From NCBI GenBank assembly GCA_003819755.1, contig RPQK01000087.1, positions 1 to 14,686 on the forward strand: a stretch of DNA of 14,686 bases, read 5' to 3'. Below are positions 1-7,273 of the stretch, piece after piece; the first letter of the stretch is position 1; every line of letters starts with the position of its first letter. Under the pieces are notes generated by a model. It made no database searches. It saw nothing but the letters and a program-made list of their open reading frames with translations, and had not been told where the DNA came from. A program made the translations under genes and the position numbers. The DNA is from Acidobacteriota bacterium (lineage in GTDB: Bacteria > Acidobacteriota > UBA6911 > RPQK01).

Positions 1-969
1 GGCTACATCCTGTGGGGCGGTGACCCTGGAAAGAACAGCGCAGGTTTGCCGATCATTCCGAACCTCGCTTTCACCAACCACCTGTTCCTGCGGAACGAAG
101 TGCACGGTGGCGACATCGGCGGCCCGATCCCGGGTGCGGTCGGTGGCTACTCCGAGTATGGCGCACTGGGCACCACGCCCTTCCATGTGCCCGTACTGAA
201 CGGCGCAGTTGCCAGAGACGCTCAGTTCATCCACTTCCTGTCGGTTGCGGATGACTACAACGGCAGCAACAACGCGGCCCTGGGCTTCTCCAGCACGGTT
301 GCTGACAACAGCGCGAACATCAGTCCTGCGGCGACCACCTACGTCCTGCAGGTGTATGACAACAACGAAGACGTCCTGACCTTCACTCCGGTTGGCGCGG
401 TCCCAGTATCTCCGCCCCAGATCGGTGGTGTGTCAGTGCTGAAGATCACCTGCATCTGCTTGCGGACCTTCATGAACTTCCGCGACCTGGCGACTGGCCG
501 CGACCTGTTCAACGGGGCGACCGCAGTTGATGTGTTGCCGGCTGGCTCCACTGGCAATCAGACTGGTGCCATGACGCTCGGCGACCTGGCCTTCTTCGGC
601 AACGGCGCTGCCTTCACAAAGCTCGGTGATTTCGACGGGATCCTCATCCCGGCCGGTTTCACGATCGATGCGAAGAGCAACTCCAAGGACATCTCCGGTG
701 GTTGGATCCGCTTCAACCGTGACAACACGGTTATCGTGGGCCCCGTCCCCGAGGATGCTGGAACAAGCGTCGATGACCTGTTTGCTTCTGGTCCCGGCAC
801 CGCGACCTTCGACGAAGTGCTCTTGGCTGATAACGACCCGGTATTCGGGCCGTCCTTCATGACCATCGGCATGTTCGTAATCAACTTCGAGGGCTTCGGC
901 ACGAGCTGGTACCTGCATGCAGCAGCGCAGGATCCGCGCGTTTCGGCGACTGGCGACGAAACGCCCTAG
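1..969 (+). CDS. 3' end of a gene for a probable secreted/surface protein of unknown family (5' partial)
   Basis: The reading frame is open from the first base of the window, so the gene starts upstream; the TTG at 46 is probably internal. About 322 residues are visible, ending at TAG 967-969. I do not recognise a family. The protein is rich in Gly, Ala, Asn, Asp and Phe, is poor in Lys, has two close Cys (ITCICL) and no evident membrane helix. It reads like a beta-rich extracellular protein, with segments such as YVLQVYDNNEDVL and GGWIRFNRDNTVIVG. Codon use is strikingly one-sided: nearly all Phe codons are TTC (one TTT seen) and nearly all Asn codons are AAC (one AAT seen), unlike the downstream genes. 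Such bias usually marks a highly expressed gene, so an abundant exported structural protein is my inference. A strong hairpin terminator follows the stop. Confident that it codes, not confident of function. Confidence 0.8.
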   Translation, partial: GYILWGGDPGKNSAGLPIIPNLAFTNHLFLRNEVHGGDIGGPIPGAVGGYSEYGALGTTPFHVPVLNGAVARDAQFIHFLSVADDYNGSNNAALGFSSTVADNSANISPAATTYVLQVYDNNEDVLTFTPVGAVPVSPPQIGGVSVLKITCICLRTFMNFRDLATGRDLFNGATAVDVLPAGSTGNQTGAMTLGDLAFFGNGAAFTKLGDFDGILIPAGFTIDAKSNSKDISGGWIRFNRDNTVIVGPVPEDAGTSVDDLFASGPGTATFDEVLLADNDPVFGPSFMTIGMFVINFEGFGTSWYLHAAAQDPRVSATGDETP

Positions 970-980
970 TTAGATGATCT

Positions 981-998
981 GGCGGCCGTAAGGCCGCC
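981..998 (+). other. GC hairpin with GTAA tetraloop just after the stop codon
   Basis: GGCGGCC (981-987) pairs perfectly with GGCCGCC (992-998) around a GTAA loop, a GNRA-type tetraloop. It lies 11 bp after the stop of the preceding gene and 6 bp before the main terminator. It could act as an RNA 3'-end stabiliser or a first element of a two-part terminator. Confidence 0.6.
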
Positions 999-1004
999 GA
1001 GACG

Positions 1005-1050
1005 AAAAAAAGGGAAGGGGGGACTTAGGTACCCCCTTCCCTTTTTTTTT
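1005..1050 (+). terminator. Strong intrinsic terminator, sequence-symmetric (could work on both strands)
   Basis: A7-GGGAAGGGGG (1005-1021) pairs with CCCCCTTCCC-T7 (1032-1048) around a 10-nt loop, and the run of T continues to 1050. The A tract on one side and T tract on the other make it a terminator shape for either direction. It ends transcription of the gene stopping at 969. Confidence 0.92.
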
Positions 1051-1230
1051 GGCCCAATTTTAACTTTTAAGGGTTTTCTGCTTAAATGGGGGGTAACAAG
1101 TGGGGGAGCCTTACACATCCCTACCGCCGGAATTCTTCCGACACGCCCTCGCAGTTGCGTTCGGTTAGCAGTACCCGTTTAGATTTGGCTGTTCGAATCG
1201 CGAGTTGAATCTCGGGACGTGGACTGACCT
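1051..1230. other. Intergenic region that must hold the promoter of the two-gene secreted-protein unit
   Basis: This 180-bp spacer lies between the terminator and the next gene. Its first 40 bases are AT-rich. A weak sigma-70-like pair can be drawn: TTTAAC at 1059-1064 and TTAAAT at 1082-1087, 17-bp spacing. Both elements are poor matches, and the start codon is about 140 bp further on. No clear Shine-Dalgarno sequence precedes the ATG at 1231. Nothing else here is recognisable. Confidence 0.3.
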
Positions 1231-2595
1231 ATGCGTTGGGGTGTACTGGTTTCATTAGTCAGCCTGCCGATTCTCGGCCTGAGTGCCGGAACTGAGGCAG
1301 AGCGAGTCGGGCCGCTGAACCCATCCGGTATGGCGGTCGCTGACGATCGTCAGGAAATGGCGATTGTCGCGGACTCGAAAGGAAACTGCTTCGTGGCGTT
1401 CAGTGCCCTCCGCACCGATGTCAATCGGAGCTCTGTTTACTTTGCCTCGATCCCGGCCGGCGGCGGCCTCAACGGGCCGGCCCAAGCCCTGACGCCCCCT
1501 CGGTCCGGATCCCCATCCCTTATTCAGGTCGGCGACGCTCTTCATTTGACCTGGCTCGAGGCGATGGAGGGAAAGAAGTTCCAGGTCGGACATCGTCGCT
1601 CCCGTGATAAGGGCAAGACCTGGAGTGAGCCGGTCTATATGAGCGCAGGGATTTCTTCGAGAAAGCCCATGCTGACTTCAGCGACGGGGGGGACGCTTTT
1701 TGCTTTTCTGGTGACATCCCAGGGTGGCGAGAACCAGCCGGACGGAATCTGGTGTTACCGAAGCGGCGACGAGGGGGCGACCTGGCAGAGGGTTTTTCCT
1801 CAAAACAAGGCGGCCGGGTTGGTCTCTGAGCTTTCTCCGCTCGCCGATTCGGCGTCGGTGAACCTCTCATGGGTCGAGACGCGTCCTCAAACCTTCAATC
1901 TCATGTTCAACCGTTCGACCGACGGAGGGAAGACCTGGCACGCCGACCCCGTTGTCGTGTCTGCTTCTCAATACCCAGTCGCGCAGGTACGGCTTTCGTC
2001 GGCCCGGGGAGCGTTCATTCTCTTCTGGAAGGAGACGGGAGCGGGTGGTGACCGAATCCTGACGAGCGTCTCGAGCGATGGGGGAAAAAGCTGGAAATCT
2101 CCCCTAGAAATTTTGGAGCGGGTGAGGGGGCTCACGTATCAGGTCTCCGTCGGACCGGATAATGCCTTCCTCATTTGGGTGGAGGAAAGGGTGACGGGCC
2201 CGGATCGGCGCTTTGACCTCAAGTTGGCCCAGTTCGAGGTTTCCAGGCTGAACAGGACGGACGGCGCTGTGATCAAGACCGCGACATGGACTAATACATA
2301 CCTTTTTCGACCGGATTTCCTGTCCCTGACAAAGGGAGAGGATCTCGTCGCGGCGGCCGTCGTCAAAGAACTGACGAGTTATTCATCTCTGTTCGCTATT
2401 TCCTCGGGAAAAGCGAGCAGCGGTGGTATTGTTCCAATCGGCCCAGACGAGGGGGAGAGGAATCGAACCCTGGTGGCCGTAGTGGAATTACCTGAAGGAC
2501 TAGGAGTTTTATATCGCGAGCAGCCAAGGCGCATTGTTCCACAACAGGATTGGCCTGGGGAACTGATATTCAGGCGGGTTCCCCTGTCCAAATGA
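1231..2595 (+). CDS. Secreted Asp-box (BNR) beta-propeller protein, sialidase-like fold
   Basis: 454 residues. An N-terminal signal peptide (Arg at 2, hydrophobic residues 4-18, probable cleavage near residues 19-23) sends it across the inner membrane. Four Asp boxes (S-x-D-x-G-x-T/S-W) lie at residues 124-131, 178-185, 229-236 and 281-288. Their regular 51-54-residue spacing is expected for successive blades of a six-bladed propeller of the sialidase/BNR superfamily. Asp boxes are structural, not catalytic, and I could not identify the sialidase Arg triad or Tyr/Glu pair with confidence. A glycan-binding or carbohydrate-active surface protein is therefore likelier than a proven sialidase. 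ATG 1231 is the first start in frame, because a TGA lies two codons upstream. The next gene follows after 21 bp, so the two are probably co-transcribed. Confidence 0.88.
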   Translation: MRWGVLVSLVSLPILGLSAGTEAERVGPLNPSGMAVADDRQEMAIVADSKGNCFVAFSALRTDVNRSSVYFASIPAGGGLNGPAQALTPPRSGSPSLIQVGDALHLTWLEAMEGKKFQVGHRRSRDKGKTWSEPVYMSAGISSRKPMLTSATGGTLFAFLVTSQGGENQPDGIWCYRSGDEGATWQRVFPQNKAAGLVSELSPLADSASVNLSWVETRPQTFNLMFNRSTDGGKTWHADPVVVSASQYPVAQVRLSSARGAFILFWKETGAGGDRILTSVSSDGGKSWKSPLEILERVRGLTYQVSVGPDNAFLIWVEERVTGPDRRFDLKLAQFEVSRLNRTDGAVIKTATWTNTYLFRPDFLSLTKGEDLVAAAVVKELTSYSSLFAISSGKASSGGIVPIGPDEGERNRTLVAVVELPEGLGVLYREQPRRIVPQQDWPGELIFRRVPLSK

Positions 2596-2607
2596 ACGAC
2601 TGTTTAC

Positions 2608-2611
2608 GGAG
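2608..2611 (+). promoter_or_regulatory. Shine-Dalgarno for the 951-residue PKD-repeat protein
   Basis: GGAG at 2608-2611 sits 5 bases before ATG 2617. The site lies in the 21-bp gap after the propeller gene and confirms the start of the downstream gene. Confidence 0.75.
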
Positions 2612-2616
2612 AAAAT

Positions 2617-5472
2617 ATGACTTATAAAATTGTCTTAGCCTGCATTCTCAGCCTGGTGATTTCCGCCTCGGTAATGGCCAGCACGCCGGTCATCAATGAT
2701 AACCTCAGCTCACCAACATCGGTACAAACCCGCATGATGGACTATATGCGGCTGGCCGTGAGGGCGACTGACCCTGGTCACGAGCTGGTGTATGAATGGA
2801 CGATTGTAAAGGACCGCAGCGCGAAGGCCTACTTCACGGGCACCACCGGTCAGCCGAAGACGGTTAGCGGCGCGGCAACCACCGTCGAAATCGCATTCCC
2901 ATGGATTAGCGACAACGAACAGCTGAACGCTCCGTACGTTGGGGATGGCAGCGAACCCGTTGAAGTGGTCGTGATTGTCAAGCATGCGAATGAAGAAGAG
3001 GGCACCGAGACGGCTTCGCGGACCTTCTCAATCCGGCTGACAAGCGTGAATCATCCCCCGGTCCCGGTCATTTCGGGACAGATGGGGACGGCCACCAACC
3101 GGGTACCGACCGGTTCAGCTGTCATATGCACTTCCGGCGGTTCCTATGATCCGGATCCCGGCGACAGTTACCGAAGCGACTGGGCTTGGGCGGTCAAAAG
3201 TGGAATGCTCCTCGGTCCGATCACGATGATCGGGAGTGAAGGCAGCACCATGAGCTTCACGGTGCCCAACATGACCACCACCGCCGACTTAGAGATTACC
3301 CTGCAGCTGTCCGACGGTATGCACAGAGTACGTACCACCGGGATGGCCTATTTGAAGGCGGGAACCACGACGCCGCCTCCTCCACCTCCGGGAGAGAATC
3401 CGCCTGTCGTCAGCGTCACCTCCCCTGTCACAGTGCAGGTCGGGCAGACGCTGTTGCTCAACGCGGTAGCTTCGGACAGTGAGGGGGACGACCTGGCGTT
3501 CTCCTGGGTTTGGCTACAGAACAATACCAGTGTCGCGCCGTCGGCCATAACGGCAACCCCGGTTGCCGTAACGACGGGTAAGAAGTGGAACGTGCAGGCG
3601 AACCTGGGTCCTGCTCCAACAGCCGGCACTTTCCAGGCCCGGTTTTCAGCCACAGAAAGATACACGACGAAGAAGCAGAGTGCTGCGGGCACCGTCACGA
3701 TCAATGTGATGCAGGACGGCGGCCCGCCGGGAGAGGTCACAATCACTCCGATCAATTGCCTGCCGGACAATCCTCATCCCAGCGTCACTGTCAACCCGAA
3801 TCCACAGACAAGTGCGCTCAAGTACAAGGGTGGGCAGCCAGTCAGTATAACGATCACTGCGCAGGACGCGAGCGAGTACGTTACTGCGCTCGGCAAAACG
3901 ACGGGCGCAACCATCTCCTGGGATCTCAGCCAGCTTGGAGTCCAGGTGGAAGCGCCACCGTTCGTCGTGAATCAGGCGGACAAGACTATCTCCACTTCGA
4001 CTCTGATGTTCACGGCGCCAGAGATCAACGGCACCCGAAAGATCATCATAATTGCTGAAGACAAGCTCGGATGTCAGACAAAGGCGGAATTCGGCATTAC
4101 GTTCGAGGCCAATACGGCCAATCAGCCCCCTGTTCCAAAGATAATGTACAAGGTCGGGAGCGGCACTCTTCAGGCGGCGCCCACCACTGCTGTTTCGGTT
4201 GACAGCCCGGCCACGATCACGCTGGACGCGAGCACCAGCACCGATGATGGCGGGGCTGGGAGCCTGAGCTATCTGTGGACCAAGACTGACAGCATAAGCG
4301 GCGGCGGAGTGACGCTGGCCAATGGGTCGACGAAGACGGCAACACTGACGATCAACAGCAACACCCAGGGGTCGGTGACAGTCACCTTGAAAACGACCGA
4401 TCAACAGGGTCTGAACGCCAGTACTCCCATTTCCTTCACGATTGCCAATCCGAGTGCCAAACCGACCGCCAAGATAACCGTCAAGGTCGGGAACACGGTG
4501 CTGACGACGCCGGTGGAGGAGGGTTCGACAGTCACACTGGATGGATCAGGGAGCACTAACTCGGACGGGACCTCGAACCACCTGGCATACTCCTGGCGCC
4601 AAACCGCCGGATCTCCGGTGAGTCTGGTTGGGGCCGACACCGCGACCGCCACATTTGCGGCACCCGGCGTCGCGAGCGACGGAACTTCGCTCAAGTTTGA
4701 GCTGACTGTCACCGACACTCAATCGAATGGCACCGCCAAGCTGGATGCGACCGTTCTAGTCAACCTTCCCGCCACCTACTTCGCTCAGATAGGTGTTGGG
4801 CCGCTCGGGACAGATGAGCTTAGGACCGGGCTGCTTCTGGTGAACCAGAGCGCGCAGCCGGCTCTTGGCATCGTCCTGGAGTTCTTCGATTCCGAAGGAC
4901 AGCCGCTCGAGGCCAACATTGACGGGAAGGTCTGGGGGAAGCAGCCATTCGACATTCAAGCCTTGTCCTCCAAGCGATTCGTTTTCACGGGCACCGACGG
5001 AGGCGCGACCAAGGTCGGCTGGGCGCGGGTCAAGGCGAATGTAAAACTGACGGGGCTGGTGCAATTCCAGATCGTTCGTTCCCAGAACGAAGTTCAGCGC
5101 GAAATCAGCCTGTTCTCTTCAACCAGAGGGACAAGATTCGCCACCTACTTCAATCCGTTGGATGAGACGGCGTTGGCGGTTGCGAATCCAACCGATCAAC
5201 CGGTCACCATCAATGTGAAACTGATCGACTACGTCAACGGTGAACAGTGGGTCGTCAAGAACTCGGTCCTCTTCCCCGAAATTCCCGGGAGTAAACTCGC
5301 CGCCAAACAGCACCGAGCCAAGTTCATTGACTCCAACCTGTTGGGTCAACTCCCGACGAACTTCAAGGAGGGGACGCTCGTCGTGGAAGCGGACGGCGAA
5401 GTAATTGTCACTGTACTTAAGACCAAAGGAGGAGTACCATTTTCTGCTCTGCCGCTGGCTCACGCCAAATAG
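2617..5472 (+). CDS. Large secreted PKD/Ig-like repeat protein with duplicated C-terminal beta-sandwich domain
   Basis: 951 residues with a signal peptide (Lys4, hydrophobic core 5-19, probable cleavage after VMA at 19-21). The body is a string of roughly 100-residue beta-sandwich units, near residues 25-145, 147-247, 261-366, 370-500, 505-613 and 616-715. PKD/REJ-type signatures are clearest in the last two (ITLDASTSTDDG...YLWTK; VTLDGSGSTNSDG...YSWRQT). A Pro-rich linker (six Pro, about 252-258) separates units two and three. The tail (about 718-951) looks like a two-fold repeat: ELRTGLLLVNQSAQPALGI and ETALAVANPTDQPVTINVK occupy equivalent places. No sortase motif, GlyGly-CTERM or membrane anchor is visible at the C-terminus (...PLAHAK). 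The likely role is extracellular adhesion or scaffolding, perhaps with the propeller protein encoded just upstream. That role is inferred; no catalytic motif was seen. Confidence 0.88.
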   Translation: MTYKIVLACILSLVISASVMASTPVINDNLSSPTSVQTRMMDYMRLAVRATDPGHELVYEWTIVKDRSAKAYFTGTTGQPKTVSGAATTVEIAFPWISDNEQLNAPYVGDGSEPVEVVVIVKHANEEEGTETASRTFSIRLTSVNHPPVPVISGQMGTATNRVPTGSAVICTSGGSYDPDPGDSYRSDWAWAVKSGMLLGPITMIGSEGSTMSFTVPNMTTTADLEITLQLSDGMHRVRTTGMAYLKAGTTTPPPPPPGENPPVVSVTSPVTVQVGQTLLLNAVASDSEGDDLAFSWVWLQNNTSVAPSAITATPVAVTTGKKWNVQANLGPAPTAGTFQARFSATERYTTKKQSAAGTVTINVMQDGGPPGEVTITPINCLPDNPHPSVTVNPNPQTSALKYKGGQPVSITITAQDASEYVTALGKTTGATISWDLSQLGVQVEAPPFVVNQADKTISTSTLMFTAPEINGTRKIIIIAEDKLGCQTKAEFGITFEANTANQPPVPKIMYKVGSGTLQAAPTTAVSVDSPATITLDASTSTDDGGAGSLSYLWTKTDSISGGGVTLANGSTKTATLTINSNTQGSVTVTLKTTDQQGLNASTPISFTIANPSAKPTAKITVKVGNTVLTTPVEEGSTVTLDGSGSTNSDGTSNHLAYSWRQTAGSPVSLVGADTATATFAAPGVASDGTSLKFELTVTDTQSNGTAKLDATVLVNLPATYFAQIGVGPLGTDELRTGLLLVNQSAQPALGIVLEFFDSEGQPLEANIDGKVWGKQPFDIQALSSKRFVFTGTDGGATKVGWARVKANVKLTGLVQFQIVRSQNEVQREISLFSSTRGTRFATYFNPLDETALAVANPTDQPVTINVKLIDYVNGEQWVVKNSVLFPEIPGSKLAAKQHRAKFIDSNLLGQLPTNFKEGTLVVEADGEVIVTVLKTKGGVPFSALPLAHAK

Positions 5473-5497
5473 CGGCGATTTAAGAATTGGAGACCTT

Positions 5498-5539
5498 AGG
5501 GCTTGCAGGTCGGCACTTCCAGCCGGCCTGCACAGCCCT
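5498..5539 (+). other. Long hairpin in the 3' flank of the PKD-repeat gene
   Basis: AGGGCT (5498-5503) plus GCAGGTCGGC (5505-5514) pairs with GCCGGCCTGC (5522-5531) plus AGCCCT (5534-5539) around a 7-nt loop. That gives 16 pairs (one G-U) with a small 1x2 internal loop. It starts 25 bp after the stop and has no T tract, so it is not a canonical terminator. It may protect the mRNA 3' end or belong to a two-hairpin terminator with the next element. Confidence 0.65.
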
Positions 5540-5556
5540 TACTGCGCAAGCCTCGG

Positions 5557-5604
5557 GGGTGGGTAGGCCGGTAAAAGACCGGTCGATCCGCCCTGTCTTT
5601 TTTT
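5557..5604 (+). terminator. Intrinsic terminator ending the propeller/PKD unit
   Basis: A 16-position stem joins 5557-5572 to 5578-5593 (GGGTGGGT-A-GGCCGGT with ACCGGTC-G-ATCCGCCC) with G-U pairs and one A/G mismatch, around an AAAAG loop. It is followed by TGTCTTTTTTT (5594-5604), a good U tract. It lies only 30-45 bp upstream of the next coding region, so that gene needs a promoter of its own in or near the terminator, or read-through. Confidence 0.85.
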
Positions 5605-5648
5605 CGGGCGGCTTGTGAAGATATCGATCGAAAGTGACCAGTCAAAAA

Positions 5649-6950
5649 ATGAGAAAAGCTATCCTGTTAGTCCCGGTGATGTTCTTCCTCCTCCAAGGCG
5701 GAACGGTGGTGAGTGTTTGCGGGCAGGAGGCGCGCAAACCGGCTGCGGCTGAGACGCCCGACGTTCTCGGCAAAGGTTGGATCGGGGTGTGGAAACTCCT
5801 CCTGGAAGGGCAGAACAAGGATCTCGCCTATCTTGCGGCTTCCGTCAACTCTGGAAAGCTGTCCGTCCAATACTACAACCGCCTCTGGGAACCTCAAAAA
5901 GTCCATAACTTTTTCCTCGAAGGCGGAAAGCTGACTATCGACTCACGGCCGAACGCCCGAACCTACAGACTGGAACTGCGTCTGGCCGGTCCAGCCAAGA
6001 CCGAGGGGACTTGGACACTCGTCCATCCTCAGGTTAAAGTCACGGGGCCGATCACGGGCGTTCGGGTCCTGACCGAGAACAACTGGGACGCGTTTGAAGG
6101 CCTGAGGGCCCAGGAACAGCCGAACCATATCATTGACATCAACAAGTTCCTTATCGAAAAGGCACCAAACGGCTCGCTGCCGGAATTCGTCCGTTTCTGG
6201 CAGTCCGAGGTGGAGCCGCGTTTCCTCGTCCTCCTGGCGGACTTGCTGTTCGGAAAAGATGGAAGCGCGGAGCCTGACAGGACGGTCCTTCTCAAACCGG
6301 TCCATCAACTCCTTAAGAAGAAGGAATACAGGCAGCTCTCCGTCGACGCCGCCAAAGAGATGGCTCGTGTTATCGAAGAAATCAAGCAGAAGCACGCCGA
6401 ATACTACCGGGTAAACCCCGTCGCCCTGATGCCGTCCTTCGGAGGTCTGGACACTTCGGCGTGGTACTTCAACCGTATGGTGATCCTGCGTGTGCCGGTC
6501 GACATTGTCGGCAGAGACTATCCCGGGAAAGCGTTAGGGGCGTGGTTGGCCAAGGAGCAGTTAAAGTTCGTGATGTACCAGTTCTTCCCGCCGGTCGACC
6601 AGCGTCTGGGAGTGGAAGTGATCCGCGAGGCTTTGGCCGGTTACCTGGCCCTTTCCAAGGGTTTCGCCAGCAGTCCGGACGTTCTTATTGCTTTACCGGC
6701 GGGAAGCTACCAGGCGAACGTCGACAAGCTGGGGGCCGTCAGGCAGCAGCTTCTGGCGAATATAGAGCAGGCTGATCGAAGAGAAATACGGGCTCAACTG
6801 GGAACAGTGACACCCCAGGCGAAGAACGGTTTGATTGTGGCCTACCGATTCGGACAAAGGGTCGGTTCCCGATACGACATGAAGCAACTGTCGAACATGG
6901 GTCCGAGGCGTTTGGTGGAGCTGCTGAAGGAGTATCTGAAGGAATCGTAA
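5649..6950 (+). CDS. Secreted protein of unknown function, possibly a degenerate gluzincin (zinc-protease-like) protein
   Basis: I place the start at ATG 5649 (433 residues); an in-frame GTG at 5634 would add five residues. Neither has a convincing Shine-Dalgarno sequence. The N-terminus is a signal peptide (MRK, then a hydrophobic core, cleavage probably near CGQEA); the Cys there lacks a proper lipobox. A beta-rich N-terminal part is followed by an alpha-helical C-terminal half. Counting from GTG 5634, residues 307-311 read KEQLK followed by FVMYQF, and about 21 residues later comes REALAGYLA (Glu332). The layout resembles HExxH...EGLAxY of gluzincin-type proteases, with both His replaced by Lys and both Glu kept. 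I infer a catalytically dead relative; this is tentative. The gene stands alone between a terminator and a palindromic repeat element. Confidence 0.75.
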   Translation: MRKAILLVPVMFFLLQGGTVVSVCGQEARKPAAAETPDVLGKGWIGVWKLLLEGQNKDLAYLAASVNSGKLSVQYYNRLWEPQKVHNFFLEGGKLTIDSRPNARTYRLELRLAGPAKTEGTWTLVHPQVKVTGPITGVRVLTENNWDAFEGLRAQEQPNHIIDINKFLIEKAPNGSLPEFVRFWQSEVEPRFLVLLADLLFGKDGSAEPDRTVLLKPVHQLLKKKEYRQLSVDAAKEMARVIEEIKQKHAEYYRVNPVALMPSFGGLDTSAWYFNRMVILRVPVDIVGRDYPGKALGAWLAKEQLKFVMYQFFPPVDQRLGVEVIREALAGYLALSKGFASSPDVLIALPAGSYQANVDKLGAVRQQLLANIEQADRREIRAQLGTVTPQAKNGLIVAYRFGQRVGSRYDMKQLSNMGPRRLVELLKEYLKES

Positions 6951-7004
6951 AAGCGAGGGGCAAAGGGAAGGAGGGGGGAAGGAGGGCGCCACTCAACCGC
7001 CGCT
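6951..7004. other. Purine-rich tract downstream of the secreted protein gene
   Basis: From 6951 to about 6988 the plus strand is almost pure purine with runs of G. A pyrimidine-rich tract at 7285-7320 mirrors it on the other side of the palindromic element, just after the wzt stop. The two tracts are roughly complementary, but low complexity alone could explain this. No gene is visible. Confidence 0.4.
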
Positions 7005-7014
7005 GACTCTGGTG
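7005..7014 (+). repeat. Left copy of a 10-bp direct repeat flanking the palindromic element
   Basis: GACTCTGGTG occurs here and again, in the same orientation, at 7274-7283. The copies lie 4 bp and 5 bp outside the symmetric arms of the palindromic element. A same-orientation duplication bracketing an inverted-repeat element is the pattern of a target-site duplication. Confidence 0.55.
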
Positions 7015-7018
7015 TGCA

Positions 7019-7268
7019 CTTTATACGCGTCTTTTACCCCGAAGGGGTTACGTAGCGAAGCCCAGGGTAGGCCGCGCTTTTCGCGGCCTACCCTGGGTAG
7101 CGGATGAGCAGACGATTCCAACCCTGAAGGGGTTGCGTACCGAGCTTGATACGCAACCCCTTCCAGGTTTGGGGTGTGCCGGCCGTCCAACCCAGGGTAG
7201 GCCGCAAAAAGCGCGGCCAACCCTGGGCTTAGCTACGTAACCCCTTCGGGGTAAAAATGCGTATAAAG
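7019..7268. repeat. 250-bp nested palindromic repeat element (MITE-like or REP/BIME-like)
   Basis: Arms 7019-7098 and 7190-7268 are about 80 bp each and nearly perfect inverted repeats (a few substitutions and one indel), starting CTTTATACGC at each end. Each arm contains smaller hairpins. One is ACCCC-GAA-GGGGT (7036-7048; mirrored at 7240-7252). Another is a perfect 16-bp stem, CCCAGGGTAGGCCGCG with its complement (7061-7076/7082-7097), and a third is its slightly imperfect counterpart (7191-7205/7213-7227). The central spacer holds a further inverted pair (7118-7139/7150-7172). A 19-mer ACCCYGAAGGGGTTRCGTA occurs at 7036 and 7121 on the plus strand and at 7234-7252 on the minus strand, with a more diverged minus copy at 7150-7168. 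GTAG precedes the large hairpin in both arms, as in REP sequences. It sits between convergent genes and may also block read-through. Short frames crossing it are not genes. Confidence 0.85.
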
Positions 7269-7273
7269 GACAG

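Noticed and set aside
433..918. 161-codon minus-strand frame inside the first gene
   Set aside because: It lies opposite a frame with very strong codon bias, and its residues follow from the complementary codons. No ribosome site or homology is apparent.
1180..1215. tRNA-like GTTCGAATC motif before the propeller gene
   Set aside because: The motif matches a T-loop, but the flanking bases do not form a T-stem, and no acceptor, D or anticodon arms can be drawn at the right distances.
1231..2595. Calling the propeller protein an active sialidase
   Set aside because: Asp boxes define the fold only. I could not place the Arg triad, nucleophilic Tyr or acid/base Asp with confidence.
3646..4404. 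252-codon minus-strand open frame inside the PKD-repeat gene
   Set aside because: It is antisense to a clearly coding repeat protein, its translation is Arg-rich and of low quality, and it has no family likeness. It is a shadow of GC-biased codon use.
5531..5593. Resemblance to a c-di-GMP-I (GEMM) riboswitch (GCACAG, GCGCAAGCC, GGTAGGCCGG pieces)
   Set aside because: The GAAA-capped hairpin expected between the first two pieces is missing, and 5557-5593 is better explained as the stem of an intrinsic terminator followed by a U tract.
5588..5611. Hairpin CCGCCC/GGGCGG with a T-rich loop
   Set aside because: It uses the U tract as its loop and competes with the longer, better terminator stem 5557-5593. 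It is at most an alternative fold.
7019..7268. CRISPR array
   Set aside because: The repeated 19-mer alternates in orientation, spacings are irregular, and no cas genes are present. It is a nested palindrome.
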